64,000 nt of DNA from Humulus lupulus (Eukaryota > Streptophyta > Magnoliopsida > Rosales > Cannabaceae): contig NC_084794.1 in NCBI RefSeq assembly GCF_963169125.1, forward strand, positions 117,218,358 to 117,282,357, in the 5' to 3' direction. Position numbers and translations under genes: made by a program. The notes under the pieces are model-generated. The model made no database searches. It saw only the letters and a list, made by a program, of their open reading frames with translations, and was not told the DNA's origin. Shown here in pieces: positions 44,823 to 56,942 of this stretch (position 1 is its first letter; every line of letters starts with the position of its first letter).

Positions 44823-47800
44823 TTACTGGTAGTACTTCCTCAGGTGCTCCGCGTTCCATGCTCGGGGTATGATGGTGTCGTCCATGCGCAGCTTGTAAGT
44901 GTTCGGGGGTATGCACTGAGCCACCTGGTAGGGCCCTTCCCAATTCGCCCCCAGCACTCCTGCGCCTGGGTCTCGCGTGTTAGGGAGTACCTTCCTTAGC
45001 ACCAGGTCGCCAACTCTGAAAGTTCTCTTTCACACCCTCGAATTGTAGTACCTTGCGGCGCGCTGCTGGTATACTGCCACCCTCATTTGTGCTTTTTCTC
45101 TCTTCTCTTCGAGCATGTCTAAGCTTTCGGTCAGGGCTACGCAGTTGGCTTCGTCTCCATATGCCTGTACCCTGTGGGACTCGACTTGCATCTCGATTGG
45201 GAGCACGGCCTCGCACCCATAGGCCAAGGAGAATGGGGACTCCCCAGTAGTCATGCGTGGGGTGGTTCTGTAAGCCCACAGCACATTTGGTAGCTCATCC
45301 ACCCAGGCTCCCTTCATCTTTTCTAGCTTTGTCTTTAGGTTCTTCTTAAGGACCCTGTTTATGGCCTCCACTTGCCCATTGGCATGGGGGTGCACAATCG
45401 CGGAGAAACTCCTCCTTATGCCCCTTTCCCTACAATATTCATCAAAAGCTCCTCCCTCGAACTGTGTACCATTGTCGGAAATAATCTTGTAGGGTATTCC
45501 ATATCTACAAACAATGAACTTGTTGACAAAAGAGGTGATGTGCTTGGCGGTTATCTTCACAAGGGGTTCTGCCTCTACCCACTTAGTGAAATAGTCCACG
45601 GCCACCACTGCGTACTTCGCTCCACCCCTGCCTGTAGGAAGAGCACCGATTAAGTCTATCCCCCAGATAGCGAAGGGCCAGGGGCTGGTCATGCTGGTCA
45701 GTTCGCTTGGGGGTTTCCGAGGGTAGTTGGCGTGCCTCTGGCATTTGTCGCATTTCGTGGCAAAGTCATGCGTATCTTTCTCCATGGAGGGCCAGTAGTA
45801 TCCTTGTCTCATGGCCTTCCTAGCCATGGAGGGTCCGCTCTCGTGGTTGCCGCACTCTCCCTCATGTATCTCATGTAACACTTTCAACGCCTCCTCCTCT
45901 TCCACACACCGCAGGAGTGGCATTGAGAATCCTCTTTTGTAAAGAACCCCATCTACCAGGGTGTATCTTGCGGCCTTGTACGCCAACCTTCGGGACTCGT
46001 TTTTATCTGTAGGCAAGGTTCCTTCTTCCAGGTACCTCTTGATTGGCTCGGTCCATGATTCCCTTGGGACACCAATCATGTGCACGTCCGCGCCTTCGAT
46101 GCTGGGCTTGGGTAAGTATTCCACGGGTATTGACTCCAGGATATCACCATCCTTGGTAGACGCCAGCTTTGCGAGTGCATCGGCATGGGTATTCTTTTCT
46201 CTGGGGATTTGCTCTATATTATATGCCACTAACCGTCCTAGATAGCCTTTCACCTTCTCCAAGTAGGCTGCCATCTTGGGTCCCCTAGCCTGGTACTCCC
46301 CCTTTACTTGGCATACTACCAATTGAGAGTCACTGAAGATATGAAGGCGCGTCACTCTTAGTTCATGGGCCAAACGCAGACCAGCTAGGAGCGCCTCGTA
46401 CTCTGCCTCATTATTGGAGGCCTCAAACCCAAATCGGATTGCGCAATACATTCTGTGTCCCTCGGGCCCAGTCATCATGATACCCGCTCCTGATCCTCCT
46501 TCATTTGACGCCCCGTCAACATGCAAACTCCACTCCTCCAAACCTCCTAGCTCTTCCTCCATAACAGGCTGCTCCCCTTCTTCATTCCTTCCATTATTCG
46601 GCTGATGGGTAAGTTCTACTATAAAATCTGCCAGCACCTGTCCATTGATGGAAGCCCTTGGAGTGTATACAATATCAAATTGACTTAGCTCGATCGACCA
46701 TTTCATTAGTCTCCCCGAAGTCTCAGGCTTATGTAAGACCTGCCTCAAAGGATTATCTGTTAGGACCTCAATTGTATGTGCATGGAAGTAAGGCCTCAAC
46801 TTCCTTGAAGCCACCACTAGTGCATAGGACAATTTTTCGATCTCTGGATACCGGTTCTCCGCGTCCACCAAACGCTTGCTGATGTAGTATATGGGTTGCT
46901 GCTGCTTTTTCTCTCCCTTAACTAAGGCTGCGCTGATGGCATGCTCAGACATCGCTAAGTACAGGTATAGCTTCTCGCCCTTCTCTGGCTTTGCCAACAG
47001 GGGTGGCTTCCCCAGGTTCTCTTTCAGCTTGACAAATGCTTCCTCACATCTTTCATCCCAAGCGAACTTTTTGCTCCCTTTGAGGATGTCGAAGAATGGG
47101 AGGCACTTGTCGGTGGACCTCGAGATAAACCTATTAAAGGCCGCCACCCTTCCCGTTAGGCACTGCACCTCCTTCTTATTCTTTGGTGGGCTCATCTCTA
47201 TTAGTGCCTTTATCTTGTCAGGATTGGCTTCGATGCCTCTGGAATTGACCATGAAGCCCAAGAATTTTCCTGAGGATACCCCGAAGGTGCACTTGACTGG
47301 ATTCAACTTCATCCGGTATTTCCTGAGCGTGTCAAACATCTCACCAAGGTCTTTGTTGAGCTCTGCTGCTTCTTTGGTCTTCACTAGCATGTCATCCACA
47401 TACACCTCCATATTCTTTCCTATCTGGTTGGTGAACATTTTATTCACCAACCTCTGATAGGTGGCTCCCGCGTTTTTGAGCCCGAAGGGCATCACCTTGT
47501 AACAGTAGAGCCCTTTGTCTGTAATGAATGACGTGTGCTCTTCATCTGCCGGATTCATTGGGATTTGGTTGTATTCTGAGTAGGCGTCCATGAAACTCAG
47601 TAACTCATGTCCTGCCGTCGCATCTACTAGCTGATCTATCCTGGGAAGTGGGAAGCTGTCCTTAGGGCAAGCTTTATTCAAGTTCGTGAAATCGACGCAA
47701 GTTCTCCATTTCCCATTCGGCTTCGACACGAGTACTGGGTTCGATACCCACACGGGGTAGAAAGACTCACGAATGAGCCCGTTGGCCTTCAACTTGTCAA

Positions 47801-49427
47801 CCTCCTCCTTTAATGCTGCGTATCTTGTTGGGTCTAGCGCCCTCCTCTTTTTCCTGACGGGCCTTGCTTCTGGGGAGATGTTCAGGTGGTGGCACATCAC
47901 ATTGGGGTCTATACCCACCATATCCCCATGACTCCATGCGAACACGTCTAGATTATCTTTCAAAAATTTCTTCAGCTCCTCCTTCACATCACCTTGTAGG
48001 CTCCTCCCTATCTTCAATTTCCTTAGGGGTTCCTCCATCACCGTAACCTCCTCTACTTCTTCTACTGGTTCTGCTCTTGACTCATCCACGACCCGAGGGT
48101 CCAGTTCCAGCGGACCCCCCGTGGGCATACGTAGCGCCTCATGTACCCCCATGGCCATTGGCTCACGCGGTTTCACAGGCGCACGGAGTGAGGTGTTGTA
48201 GCATTCCCTTGCCTCTTTCTGTTCTCCCTTCATACTAGCGATCCCTCCTGGAGTCGGGAACTTGACAACCAAGTGATATATTGAAGTTATGGCTTTCAAT
48301 TCTCTTAGGGAGGGTCTCCCCAATACCGCGTTGAAAGCTGATGCACAATCTACTACAAGAAAGTTAGACATGATTGTGGTCTGGCGGGGTCGCTCCCCCA
48401 TGGTAAGTGTCAACTCGATCATTCCAAGGGGTTGTACTGAGTCCCCTGTGAATCTGTATAGGGACGACTGGCAGGGCTTCAGATGACGGATGCTCAGTCC
48501 CATCTTTTCCAAAGCAGGGCGATATAGGATGTCCACCGAGCTCCCGTTGTCCACTAGGACTCGATGCACACGCATATTTGCCAATTGAACTATCAACACC
48601 AGCGGATCATTGTGGGGAAAGTGTACCGCCCGTGCGTCCTCCTCAGTGAAGGTGATTGAATCGTTTTCTCCCTTGAAGCTTTTTGAGGGTAGTTGTTCCA
48701 AACTCATGACACAGGGTGGTGGACTTCGCCTGGCTTCTCTAGCATACCGATCTCGTCCTCTACGAGAGTCCCCTCCAAACCCCGGACCTCCGAAAATAGT
48801 TCTCACTTCTCCCCAGATCTTTGGAGCGTCTCTTTGCGCCTTAGATATCACTGGCTCATCTTCCAACTTCGGCCTTTCTCTCCTGGGGGTGTTACTGGTG
48901 GAGTGTCTAGTCCTCCCGTCGTCTACTGGGACAGTGGTTTCCCGACCCTTCTTTTTCCTCTTGGGCAGGGTCACGTTCGACTTACCTTGCAACAAGCCAT
49001 TCAGCACCTCCTGCATGTTCTCCAAGGTAGTCTCCAGTCTTTGGTTTTTACGGTGCAGCTCACGAATCTCCTCTTCATAGAAACGAGACTTAGAACTCGA
49101 GCTCACGGAATGGACCCGGGGTTGCTTATCGTGTCTACGCGTCGAGGGGCCCGGGTCTTGCCGGCCGGAGTTCGGTACATGTGGTGGTTTGGGAGGAGGG
49201 AACTCGTTGGCATTCCCGGGTGGTGCAATAGTTGTCCTTGGAGGATTCTCACCCAGCGGGATGGCCGGTGACAAGGCCTCCCTATCATTATCGTGAACCT
49301 CAGGGTCCCTTGGGGGATCTACATGTCGGGGTGGAGGTGGATCCTTCATGGAGGCCTTCAGCTGGACTTCGGTAAGGTGGACCTCCACCTCTCGAGGCTC
49401 CCTGAGTCGCTTCGAACGTCTTGGCAT
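44823..49427 (-). CDS. Gag-less pol polyprotein of the nested Tat-like element, one late in-frame stop
   Basis: The ATG at 49427 (MPRRSKRLRE) is preferred because the longer frame starts inside the LTR. It encodes 1,465 residues to a TGA at 45030, then 68 more in-frame codons (RTFRVGDLVLRKVL...) to a TAA at 44823. Domains in order: charged/Pro-rich N-terminus with a coiled-coil stretch; protease (about 48,555, VDNGSSVDILY); RT (KPNGKWRTCVDF; YVDDMLVK near 47,400); RNase H (about 47,000-46,600); archaeal-type RNase H (about 46,545-46,150: LHVDGAS, FSDSQLVV, HADALAKL); integrase (about 45,930-45,100: CDKCQRH, WGIDLIGALP, ISDNGTQF, NGQVEAINR). No gag capsid core lies between the N-terminus and protease, so it seems deleted in frame. 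The TGA fits CGA to TGA. The dual RNase H supports Tat. Confidence 0.93.
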
Positions 49428-49473
49428 TTCTCCTTGCCGGAAGTAATGGCAGAACAGTAGCTTGGTGCTTACG

Positions 49474-49494
49474 TTCCCACAGACGGCGCCAAAC
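49474..49494 (-). other. Primer-binding site of the nested Tat-like element
   Basis: Adjoining the right LTR, the minus strand reads TTTGGCGCCGTCTGTGGGAA, a common PBS of plant Tat-type elements. It supports minus orientation of the element. Confidence 0.8.
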
Positions 49495-50685
49495 TGTTGA
49501 CGATAAGAACTCGTCAACGATTGATGGTTAGAAAACTGCAATCTCTATACTATAGGAAACTTTGAATCAGATAGAAAGAACTCTAATCAACAGAAGTAAA
49601 CTCAGGCAACCATGAAAACCAGAAGCATATATTTCTTAAGTCTCTTTCATACACTCAGTTTTTCCAACCCCTTAGCCTGAGGGGTTGGAGCCTATTTATA
49701 GGGGGGGGCTCTATTGGCCCTGTATACAAACAAGTCCCAGACCACAGGGACGTACACAGGTACTCTGATAGTGCAGTGGCTCAGGGCGTAGTGGTGTCTA
49801 CCCTGATGGTGTCAGAGTCGTGGCCTAGGACATAGTACTGTCAGCTCTTGCGTATGGTCGGGGGTGTTCAAGTGGTACCACTACTCTTCGTACAGGTCCG
49901 TACCGCCACTACTCCTCAGACGCAGATCATAGGGTCGTGCCTCTGTTCTTTCCATAACCGTACGCCCTGTGTCAGCGCATGTGTTCCGTACTCGGTCGTC
50001 CTCATCGATCCCCGTTCAATTCTCCATGTTCATTTGGCATATCAACAAGGTTCCTCCAAGTGATCCCGTGCCTATGTCAAGGAGGCTTCAACCTACGCGT
50101 GTTCTGAGAAGTCAAGGCGCCAGGGGTCGTGGCCGGCTTATGCCGGTCACATGGACACGAGGCTCGCATCATGGGCCCCGAAACAAAGCCACACCCTCGC
50201 ATAGCGAGGGTTCCTCTCGTAGCGAGGCTGGCCCTCTTCCCTCGGGTGTAGGCGTGGCTCGGGGTACGGGTGTCGCGACAAGGCCACACCCTCGCATAGC
50301 GAGGGTTCCTCGCGTAGCGAGGCTGGCCTTCTTCCCTCGGGTGTGGGCATGGCTCGGGGTATGGGCGCCGCGACAAGGCCACACCTTCGCATAGCGAGGC
50401 TGGTCTTCTTCTCCCGCGTGCAGGCGAGGTGAGGTCTGATGCCTGAGGGGTCAAGGCGTACGCTGATGGCCATCCAAGGACTCTCCCATAGCGAGGGTGG
50501 CTTTTGGTTTGGCTGGTGGCCAAGGGCCCTCGCATAGTGAGGGTGGCTCTCTTAGCCCAATTCCTTCAACGCCGTGTGATATCCTCGTCTCCTTGTACGT
50601 GCACTAAGTAGCACGTAGGATGCCTCGTAGCATAGAGCTTCACTGGTGAAATAAAATTCACATCGGAAAACTTTCCACATTTACA
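49495..50685 (-). repeat. 5' LTR of the nested Tat-like element
   Basis: The LTR is 1,191 bp, 19 bp longer than its partner. The minus-strand TATA box (TATAAATAGG) is at about 49691-49701. The U3 hairpin array lies at about 50186-50400; here units 1 and 2 carry the extra 18-bp GTTCCTCNCGTAGCGAGG segment and unit 3 lacks it, the reverse of the left LTR. Confidence 0.93.
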
Positions 50686-51135
50686 AAAATTTAATCAATA
50701 TAATTAATTATGTTTTTTATTAAAAAAATTGTACACCTACGGCGACGACATGTCGTCCCCGTAGGGTGCACGCTCAACATGAAAATTTGAGTTTCCGTGA
50801 CACTATGGCATCACTGAAGGCATATAAACCCACGCACTCTTCAGCGATGACATATCGTCGCTGTAGATGGGGCGGTCGACGAACCTTCACCGATGGTTGC
50901 TGTAGGAGTTTTTGAAATTCAAATTTTGCAATCACCAACAGCGATGACATATCGTCGCAATATCCCTGTCGAACCAAAAAAAAAAAGGATTCCCTACTGT
51001 GACCGACATGTCATCGCTGTAGTAAACCACTACTGCGACAACTGCGTTTTTTCGTCACTGTAGATTGCTACACATACGGACCTACACCGTTTTGGCGACG
51101 ACTAGTCGTCGCTGTAGAGGCTTTTTCTTGTAGTG

Positions 51136-51739
51136 TTGGTTGTTTTGGTTCTTTTTAGGCGGCATTGGACATTATTGGTGACATCATTGGTGTCTCTTAG
51201 TAATACTCATAATAATTATAGAAATGCTAAAGAGCACCCTAGGGTGCCCAATGTGGCGTGCTGCCCCTTTGACACACCCACATAGATCATTTTGTATATG
51301 ACTATGCCTTGGTGCTTGATCATTAGTCAAGTCTTGCACCAAGCAACCTCATGGGGTAGGGCAGCGACAGTAATGTAATTATGTATATGTCAAAAATCAT
51401 ATATGTTCCTGGGAAGACTTTTTTTATCTTAGAATGTTCCGTAGGGGGAGGTGACCTAGTGACTTAGTGAAGCACCACGACCACCAACAGATAGGGGCTT
51501 AATTTGTGTACTCCCTTCCCCTATACAAGTCTTGTATTAATAAAACAATGTTTGTTCATACTTGTATATGTATGGTTCCTCATTGTCTATATGTTTCTTA
51601 TTTGTTCGCCTTCATTGGGCTATCACGTGCCATTTGTCTTTATTGGATGTTTTTGTTGTGTGGATGCATCCATGGGATGACTTGCTTTATACTTGTTGTT
51701 TGGGGAGAGTGAGATAACACCACCTCAAAATTTAGAATC
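51136..51739. other. Non-coding DNA right of the CACTA terminus
   Basis: No ORF of interest. A 14-bp perfect palindrome GCACCCTAGGGTGC lies near 51234, and a TATTAATAAAACAATG phrase near 51535 resembles the end of the copia LTR at 53,005. Confidence 0.4.
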
Positions 51740-52268
51740 TACACAAAAAATAGATTGATAGAGACTAAATAAAGATTGAGAAAGATTATGCAAACCCAAG
51801 TGGGTGAATGATATTCTTCAACTTAGAAGAACCTTCAAAAAATCCTTGTAGAACCACCACTTTGAGAAATTCCTTAGAACAAAAGCAAAAGCATAAATCC
51901 AAGGCTAATATATGTTTCTCAACGATGTCTGAATACTCTATTTCCTAGCCATAATTTATGCTTGAGGCCTTTTCTAGGAGGAAATGAGAATTAAGATTGA
52001 ACAAGCCTTAAACTCACAAAGTCAAGCACATTCTTTATGAGTTCTTGGAGAAAACATGAGATTGTTGGAGCTAGAGAGAGAAAGGCTAGAGTGAGATTGG
52101 GGAGAGTGATCGAATCTTCCAAAACTCTATTTTGACCCTTATATAGAGTAGGCACTGCCATTAGGTCTAACCAATTGGATTAGACTTGTAAAAAACAGCA
52201 TTTGGAACTAATTTACTTAAGTCGTACGGACTCCGTAGGCAACGCATCACCTGCATGTAGGCGATACG
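51740..52268 (-). repeat. Partial copia LTR, minus orientation (left arm of an inverted pair)
   Basis: The minus strand carries the TATA box and leader (ACTCTATATAAGGGTCAAAA near 52135) and then, going left, the same R/U5 landmarks as the right arm: GTTTTCTCCAAGAACTC, GGCTTGTTCAAT, TGGGTTTGCAT and TTTCTCAATCTTT. Its U3 is cut short where the plus-orientation LTR begins at 52269. Confidence 0.65.
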
Positions 52269-53005
52269 TGTTATGATTGGTTAAATACAAATGATAAGTG
52301 TTAAAATACAAGCAAGGTATAAAACGCAAATTTGGGTCCAAAGTGATACATGAGAGTATCTAAGGGTTCCCAAAAAGTTTGGTGGCAATTAGAGCAATTT
52401 TGGGACATTTGGAAGTGTCCAAAGTCAGAGAGGGTGGCGATACATCGCCACCCAAGAGGCGAGACATTGCTTGAAAGCTAGGGTTTCCAGAAACCCTAAC
52501 AGGCGATGCATCGCCTGCATGCAAGCAACGCGTCACCTGCTGTATTACGTGAAATATCGTAAATGCTCTAAATGACGTGGTTTTCAAGTCTAATTCTATT
52601 GGTTAGACATAATGACGGTTCCTACTCTATATAAGGGTCAAAAATAGTGTTTTGGGAGACTTGATCACTCTCTCCAATCTCTCTCTAGCTACAAGAATCT
52701 TTATGTTTTCTCCAAGAACTCTCCAAGAAAGTGCTTGACTTTGAGAGTTGAAGGCTTGTTCAATTTCAATCCTCATTTCCTAAAGAGAAGGCCTCAAGCA
52801 TCAATGGTGGCTGGGAAATAAAGTATTAGGACAGTGTTTTGCAACGTTTATAAGTCTTGGTTTGTGTTTGGTTTTCGCAAGGGTTTGCTCATAGTGTTGA
52901 TCTTGCCTAGGGTTTTGAAGCTTCATCAAAGTTGAAGAACACCATTGTTCTACTTGGGTTTGCATGTTCTTTCTCAATCTTTTTTATGTCTCTGTCAATA
53001 AAACA
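52269..53005 (+). repeat. Copia LTR, plus orientation (right arm of an inverted pair)
   Basis: It starts TGTTATGATTGGTTAAATAC and ends GTCAATAAAACA, 737 bp. U3 holds palindromic GGCGATACATCGCC-type motifs (52434-52515); the TATA box CTATATAAGGG is near 52631, followed by a CT-rich leader. Flanking pentamers (ATACG and ATGCC) do not match, so there is no simple insertion record. The first 55 bp match the minus strand near 58,320-58,375. Confidence 0.6.
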
Positions 53006-53159
53006 ATGCCAGGAATTGGAGCTTGCCACTGAGGAAGCGGTTTAGAAGAAGGAGTGGACTGTGACAAAATACTCTTATCTTCAAACTCACTAAGATACTA
53101 CTGGACAAGATCACTATCACAAGGAATAGGAAAATGGTGGACTTGCTTGTTTCTTCTAT

Positions 53160-56100
53160 TACAAATACCGCAAGATAAAATACAGAAACAATGAAACTCA
53201 TTAGTAATTAGACCTCTATCATTTGCATAACAAGTTGGAAAGGATCATGGCACCCATGGGGAATTCTGTCTAGAAAATTACCAAGCCTCCAAATGTTCTT
53301 TACTCCCTTACAACCCCACAGTACATGCACCACATCCTCCGACCCTCTATGGCATACCAAGCAAACCTCATCTACTGTCATACCCCGAGACTTCAAATTA
53401 GAAAACACATGAATCCTTATGACAAACCTTCCACAGAAACAATTTGACTTTCACTAGGAGAGTCGTCTTCCAAAACTTAGTCCACCAGCGCATAATCACC
53501 TGGCCATTAGAGGATTCAACACCCTCCTTCTCAAACTGAAAAGTTTTGTAACCACCCTTCACAATATAAGTGTCATTAGTTTCAAACCCCTAGCACATGT
53601 CATAAGCTTTGTTCGAATTGCTTAGATGTAGCCCCAATATCCATGGAATATCATCGGGATGACAAGCTTTCTTAATGAGCTTCCTATTCCAAGAACCATC
53701 AGAATGCCTCAAAGCTTGAACCACCGTTGCTTGAGGAACTAAATCAGGGGTCTTAAGCTAAAAGCAATGAGAACGGGGTACCCATTTATCTTCCTTAGTA
53801 CGAACATTTTGCCCAGTCCGAATTCGCCAACGAATTCCTTTATCCAAAACCTCTTTCCCCCAAATATGACTTCTCTAAATAACCGATCTATAAGAACCTT
53901 TTTTTGCTATCATAAAGGTGCAACTATCAAAATAACAAGCTTTCATGACCCTAGATATTAAAGAAGTAGGATTGAAAAGAATCTTCCAACCTTGCTTGGT
54001 AAGGAGAGCCGGATTAAAGTCCTCACGGCTTCAGAAGACCTAATCACCTCTAGCTTTCGGTAAACATAGAGTTTCCCAGCGACACCAATGGATCCTCCTT
54101 TTCTCTTAAGAAGAACCCCACCAGAAACAAGCAGCCATAGCATTAATCTCTCTAATAAGAGTACAAGACAGTCGATAGAAACTCATTATATAACAAAGAA
54201 GAGCTTGCACCACTGCTTTAATGAGGACTTTTCTGCCTGCTTGCGAAAATAAACTAGCTTTCCAGCCACAAAGCTTGTTCCAAACCTTCTATTTAATTGT
54301 GGAGAATATCAACTTTTTATGACGACCAATAGCAGCAGGCAAACCAAGATACTTAGTATGAGTTTCCACCAATTTAACTCCCAACACAACCGCAATATTA
54401 CAAGCTTGCTCCTTAGAAATCTTTTTACCCATACTCACTTCAAATTTCACAAGATTTATATTCTGCTCGGACACCAAAGTATACTCTTGAGGAATTGTCT
54501 TTAGAGTCATTCCCTCTGCAACACAAGTTTTAAGGAAGATCAAGCTATCATCTGCAAAAAATATATGGGAAACACATAGACCAGTCTTGCCAAAAGAAAT
54601 CCCAATAATTTTACCTTGTCTTTTAGCTTCATGTATAAGAGAAGATAAACCTTCAGAACAAATAAGAAAAAGATAAGGGGAAATAGGGTCACCTTGTCTA
54701 AGACCACGTTGAGGCTGAATCTTCTCACGCACTTCACCATTGATAAGAAAGGAGAAAGACACCATGGTAACACAATGCATTATCTTGTTGATCCACTTCT
54801 CATCATAGCCCAACCAACGCATCATATACTCCAAAAAATTCCACTTCACCCGGTCATAGGCTTTTGACATATCTAGCTTCAAAGCCATCTTATTCCCATT
54901 CTCAGACCTCCCAATCTTCATAGTGTGAAGGCTTTCGAAGCCTATAATAGCATTGTCCTGTATAATCTGACCCCCAATGAAAGCACTTTGATTCTCCGAT
55001 ATAACTGGCGGTAAACTCAGCTTCATTCGATTTGTCAGACATTTAGAAATCACTTTGTAAATAACATTACAAAGACTTATCAGTTAAAATCAATAAGGGA
55101 AGTAGGCTTCTCGGTTTTAGGGATTAAGCACAATATGGTATCATTAAGAGCCGAACAATCCTTGTCATGATTAAGAACTTGAATACATAATTTGATAACC
55201 GAAGGACCCACCATCTCCCAATGTTTATGATAAAAGAGAGCTGGAAACCCATCAGACCCAGGAGCTTTTAAGGGATGAATCTGAAATATAGCTTGCTAAA
55301 TTTCTCTTGAAGTGAAGGGAGAGACCAAAAACTTATTCATGGCCAAAATCATTCGGTGGGGAACACATCAATTAAACTATTGAAGAGTGTCAATATTAGC
55401 AGCCTCAGACGAGAAAAGCTTGCAGAAATAAGAAGAACATACCTCTTCTATTTATTCATTACTTTCCCCACAAATCAAATTATCATCAAATAATCCATGG
55501 ATCTCATTTTTCTTTTTCCGATGGGTGGCTTTGCTATGAAAAAATTTAGTATTATGATCTCCATGTTTCAACCATAACGTTCGGCTCCGTTGCCTCCAAA
55601 AAACTTATTCTTTATAATGAAGAGTAGTAAGATTTTTTTCTAAAACCTTAGCTCTCCACCAATCAGCCCTTTCCGTAGACATGGACAATGCATCGAGGTT
55701 CTGCTGCAAATCCTTTTTCCTTTTAAAGAAATCAGCTCTACACTTGTGATTCCACCGACTAAGCCTCAATCTACTACTGCAAGTAGTTGCTTCATGCCCT
55801 GAACTAAACTAACCATGGTGGAGTTCTTCCAAACAGTGTCCATCAAATCCATATAATCCTTATTGTTAGTCCAAGCTTCCTCATAATAAAACTAAGAACA
55901 CCAAGGTTGCATCTTCCTTCTACCCTTGTCTGGGACAGTATTGAAATGAAGCAGAAGAGGAAGGTGATCTGAATTCCAACGACGTTAGTGAACCACTTTG
56001 GCTCCCACAAAAATGTTATCCACAAACTGTTGCAAAAAACTCTATCCAACTGCTCAAAGATTAGATTCTCATATCACCCATTACACCAAGTATACATCCC

Positions 56101-56632
56101 TCCTTAAAAGCCGACCTCTTGGAAACAACACTCATCCATAATTTCCTTAAAGTTCCGCATAAGATATTCTGGGTTGGCTCCCCCTCCTTGTTTTTTTTAA
56201 CTGAAGCGTGATTTCATTAAAGTCCCCACCAAATATCCATGGGACTTTGAACCGTTCATGAAGACGTCTGAACATCTCTCAAGAATGATGGCGAAGAATC
56301 GCTACTGGATTCCCATAAAACCCAGTAATTCTCCAATGAGGCCTATTATTAATATTAAGAAGAGCATCAATATGCCCCTCAAAAAAAGAAACAATATCCA
56401 ACTCCACAGATTGCTTCCATAACATGGCAATACCTCAACTCCGACCCTTAGCATCCACACTAAAGCAACCATCAAATCTAAGATGGATTTTAATCCAATC
56501 CACCTGCCTAGCCTTCAGCCAAGTTTCTGATAGAAAGATCACCTTTGGAACGTGCTTTCGAACATGGGAAAGTAGGGTGTCTAATTTTCAAGGATTTCCC
56601 AAACTTTGAAGATTCAAAAAAAGGATTTTCAT
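53160..56632 (-). pseudogene. LINE ORF2: endonuclease and reverse transcriptase, decayed
   Basis: It starts MKILFLNLQSLGNP at 56632, the usual opening of plant L1 endonucleases. Then come VIFLSETWL, RITGFYGNP and FGGDFNEI marks of the AP-type endonuclease (to about 55,950). RT is best preserved at 55053-54289 ([46 protein letters not shown] and the FADD catalytic box). A zf-RVT zinc-binding module lies at 53408-53208 (CLVCHRG, HVLWGCKGV). Many stops occur in the endonuclease and in the linker at about 55,950-55,080. The protein would nick the target and copy the RNA. Non-functional here. Confidence 0.82.
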
Positions 56633-56722
56633 GGTTCTCGGCGACCTTATCGCTCAAGGTTCGCCGCTGTAATTTGTTCTCCAAGAATGGAATCTGATTG
56701 ATTAGAAACTAGTCCTTGATCA

Positions 56723-56942
56723 TACTCACTGTCCTATCCTTGTTCTCCCTTCATACTCAATAAATCATAATCTCTCGTCCTCGGTTTTGACTTAGCCACC
56801 ACAAACTTCCTCCTTCTTCTAGCCTTTGGTCTTACTCACTGTCCTATCCTTGTTCTCCCTTCATACTCAATAAATTGCAATCTCTCGCCCTCAGTTTAGA
56901 CTTAGCCACCACAAACTTCCTCCTTCTTCTAGCCTTTGGTTC
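56723..56942. repeat. Tandem duplication of about 110 bp at the end of LINE ORF1
   Basis: The phrase TACTCACTGTCCTATCCTTG and the following CACAAACTTCCTCCTTC part occur twice, 110 bp apart (starting 56723 and 56833), with a few differences. The duplication repeats the C-terminal coding part of ORF1. Confidence 0.75.

Larger units (their letters stand above)
42649..50685 (-). mobile_element. Complete Tat-like Ty3/gypsy retrotransposon, target duplication AAAAT
   Basis: The left LTR (42649-43820) and right LTR (49495-50685) are nearly identical and start TGTTGACG, ending ATTTACA. A perfect 5-bp duplication AAAAT flanks the element (42644-42648 and 50686-50690). On the minus strand the PBS (about 49476-49493) follows the right LTR and the polypurine tract (GGGGGGAAG, 43821-43829) precedes the left LTR. 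One long pol-type ORF fills the centre. Low LTR divergence suggests a young insertion, inside the CACTA element. Confidence 0.95.
40060..51135 (+). mobile_element. CACTA (En/Spm-type) element, left-truncated, split by a Tat retrotransposon
   Basis: The right terminus at 51135 reads ...TTTTTCTTGTAGTG, the inverse of the CACTACAAGAAAAA end of plant CACTA elements. Subterminal copies of a palindromic motif of the type GCGACGACATGTCGTCGC lie at about 50741, 50843, 50940, 51005 and 51092. Related pieces at about 40066 and 40190 mark the left subterminal region. A tnp2 C-terminal fragment (40171-40751) and a second gene (40950-42435) follow. No CACTA hexamer was found at the left, and most of tnp2 is missing, so the element is internally deleted and left-truncated. 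The Tat-like element at 42,649-50,685 interrupts it with a target duplication. Confidence 0.75.

Noticed and set aside
51234..51247. Palindrome GCACCCTAGGGTGC as a regulatory site
   Set aside because: A single short palindrome with no context; could be chance or a small transposon end.
53767..53961. Plus-strand frames at 53767 and 56875
   Set aside because: Antisense shadows of the LINE ORFs.
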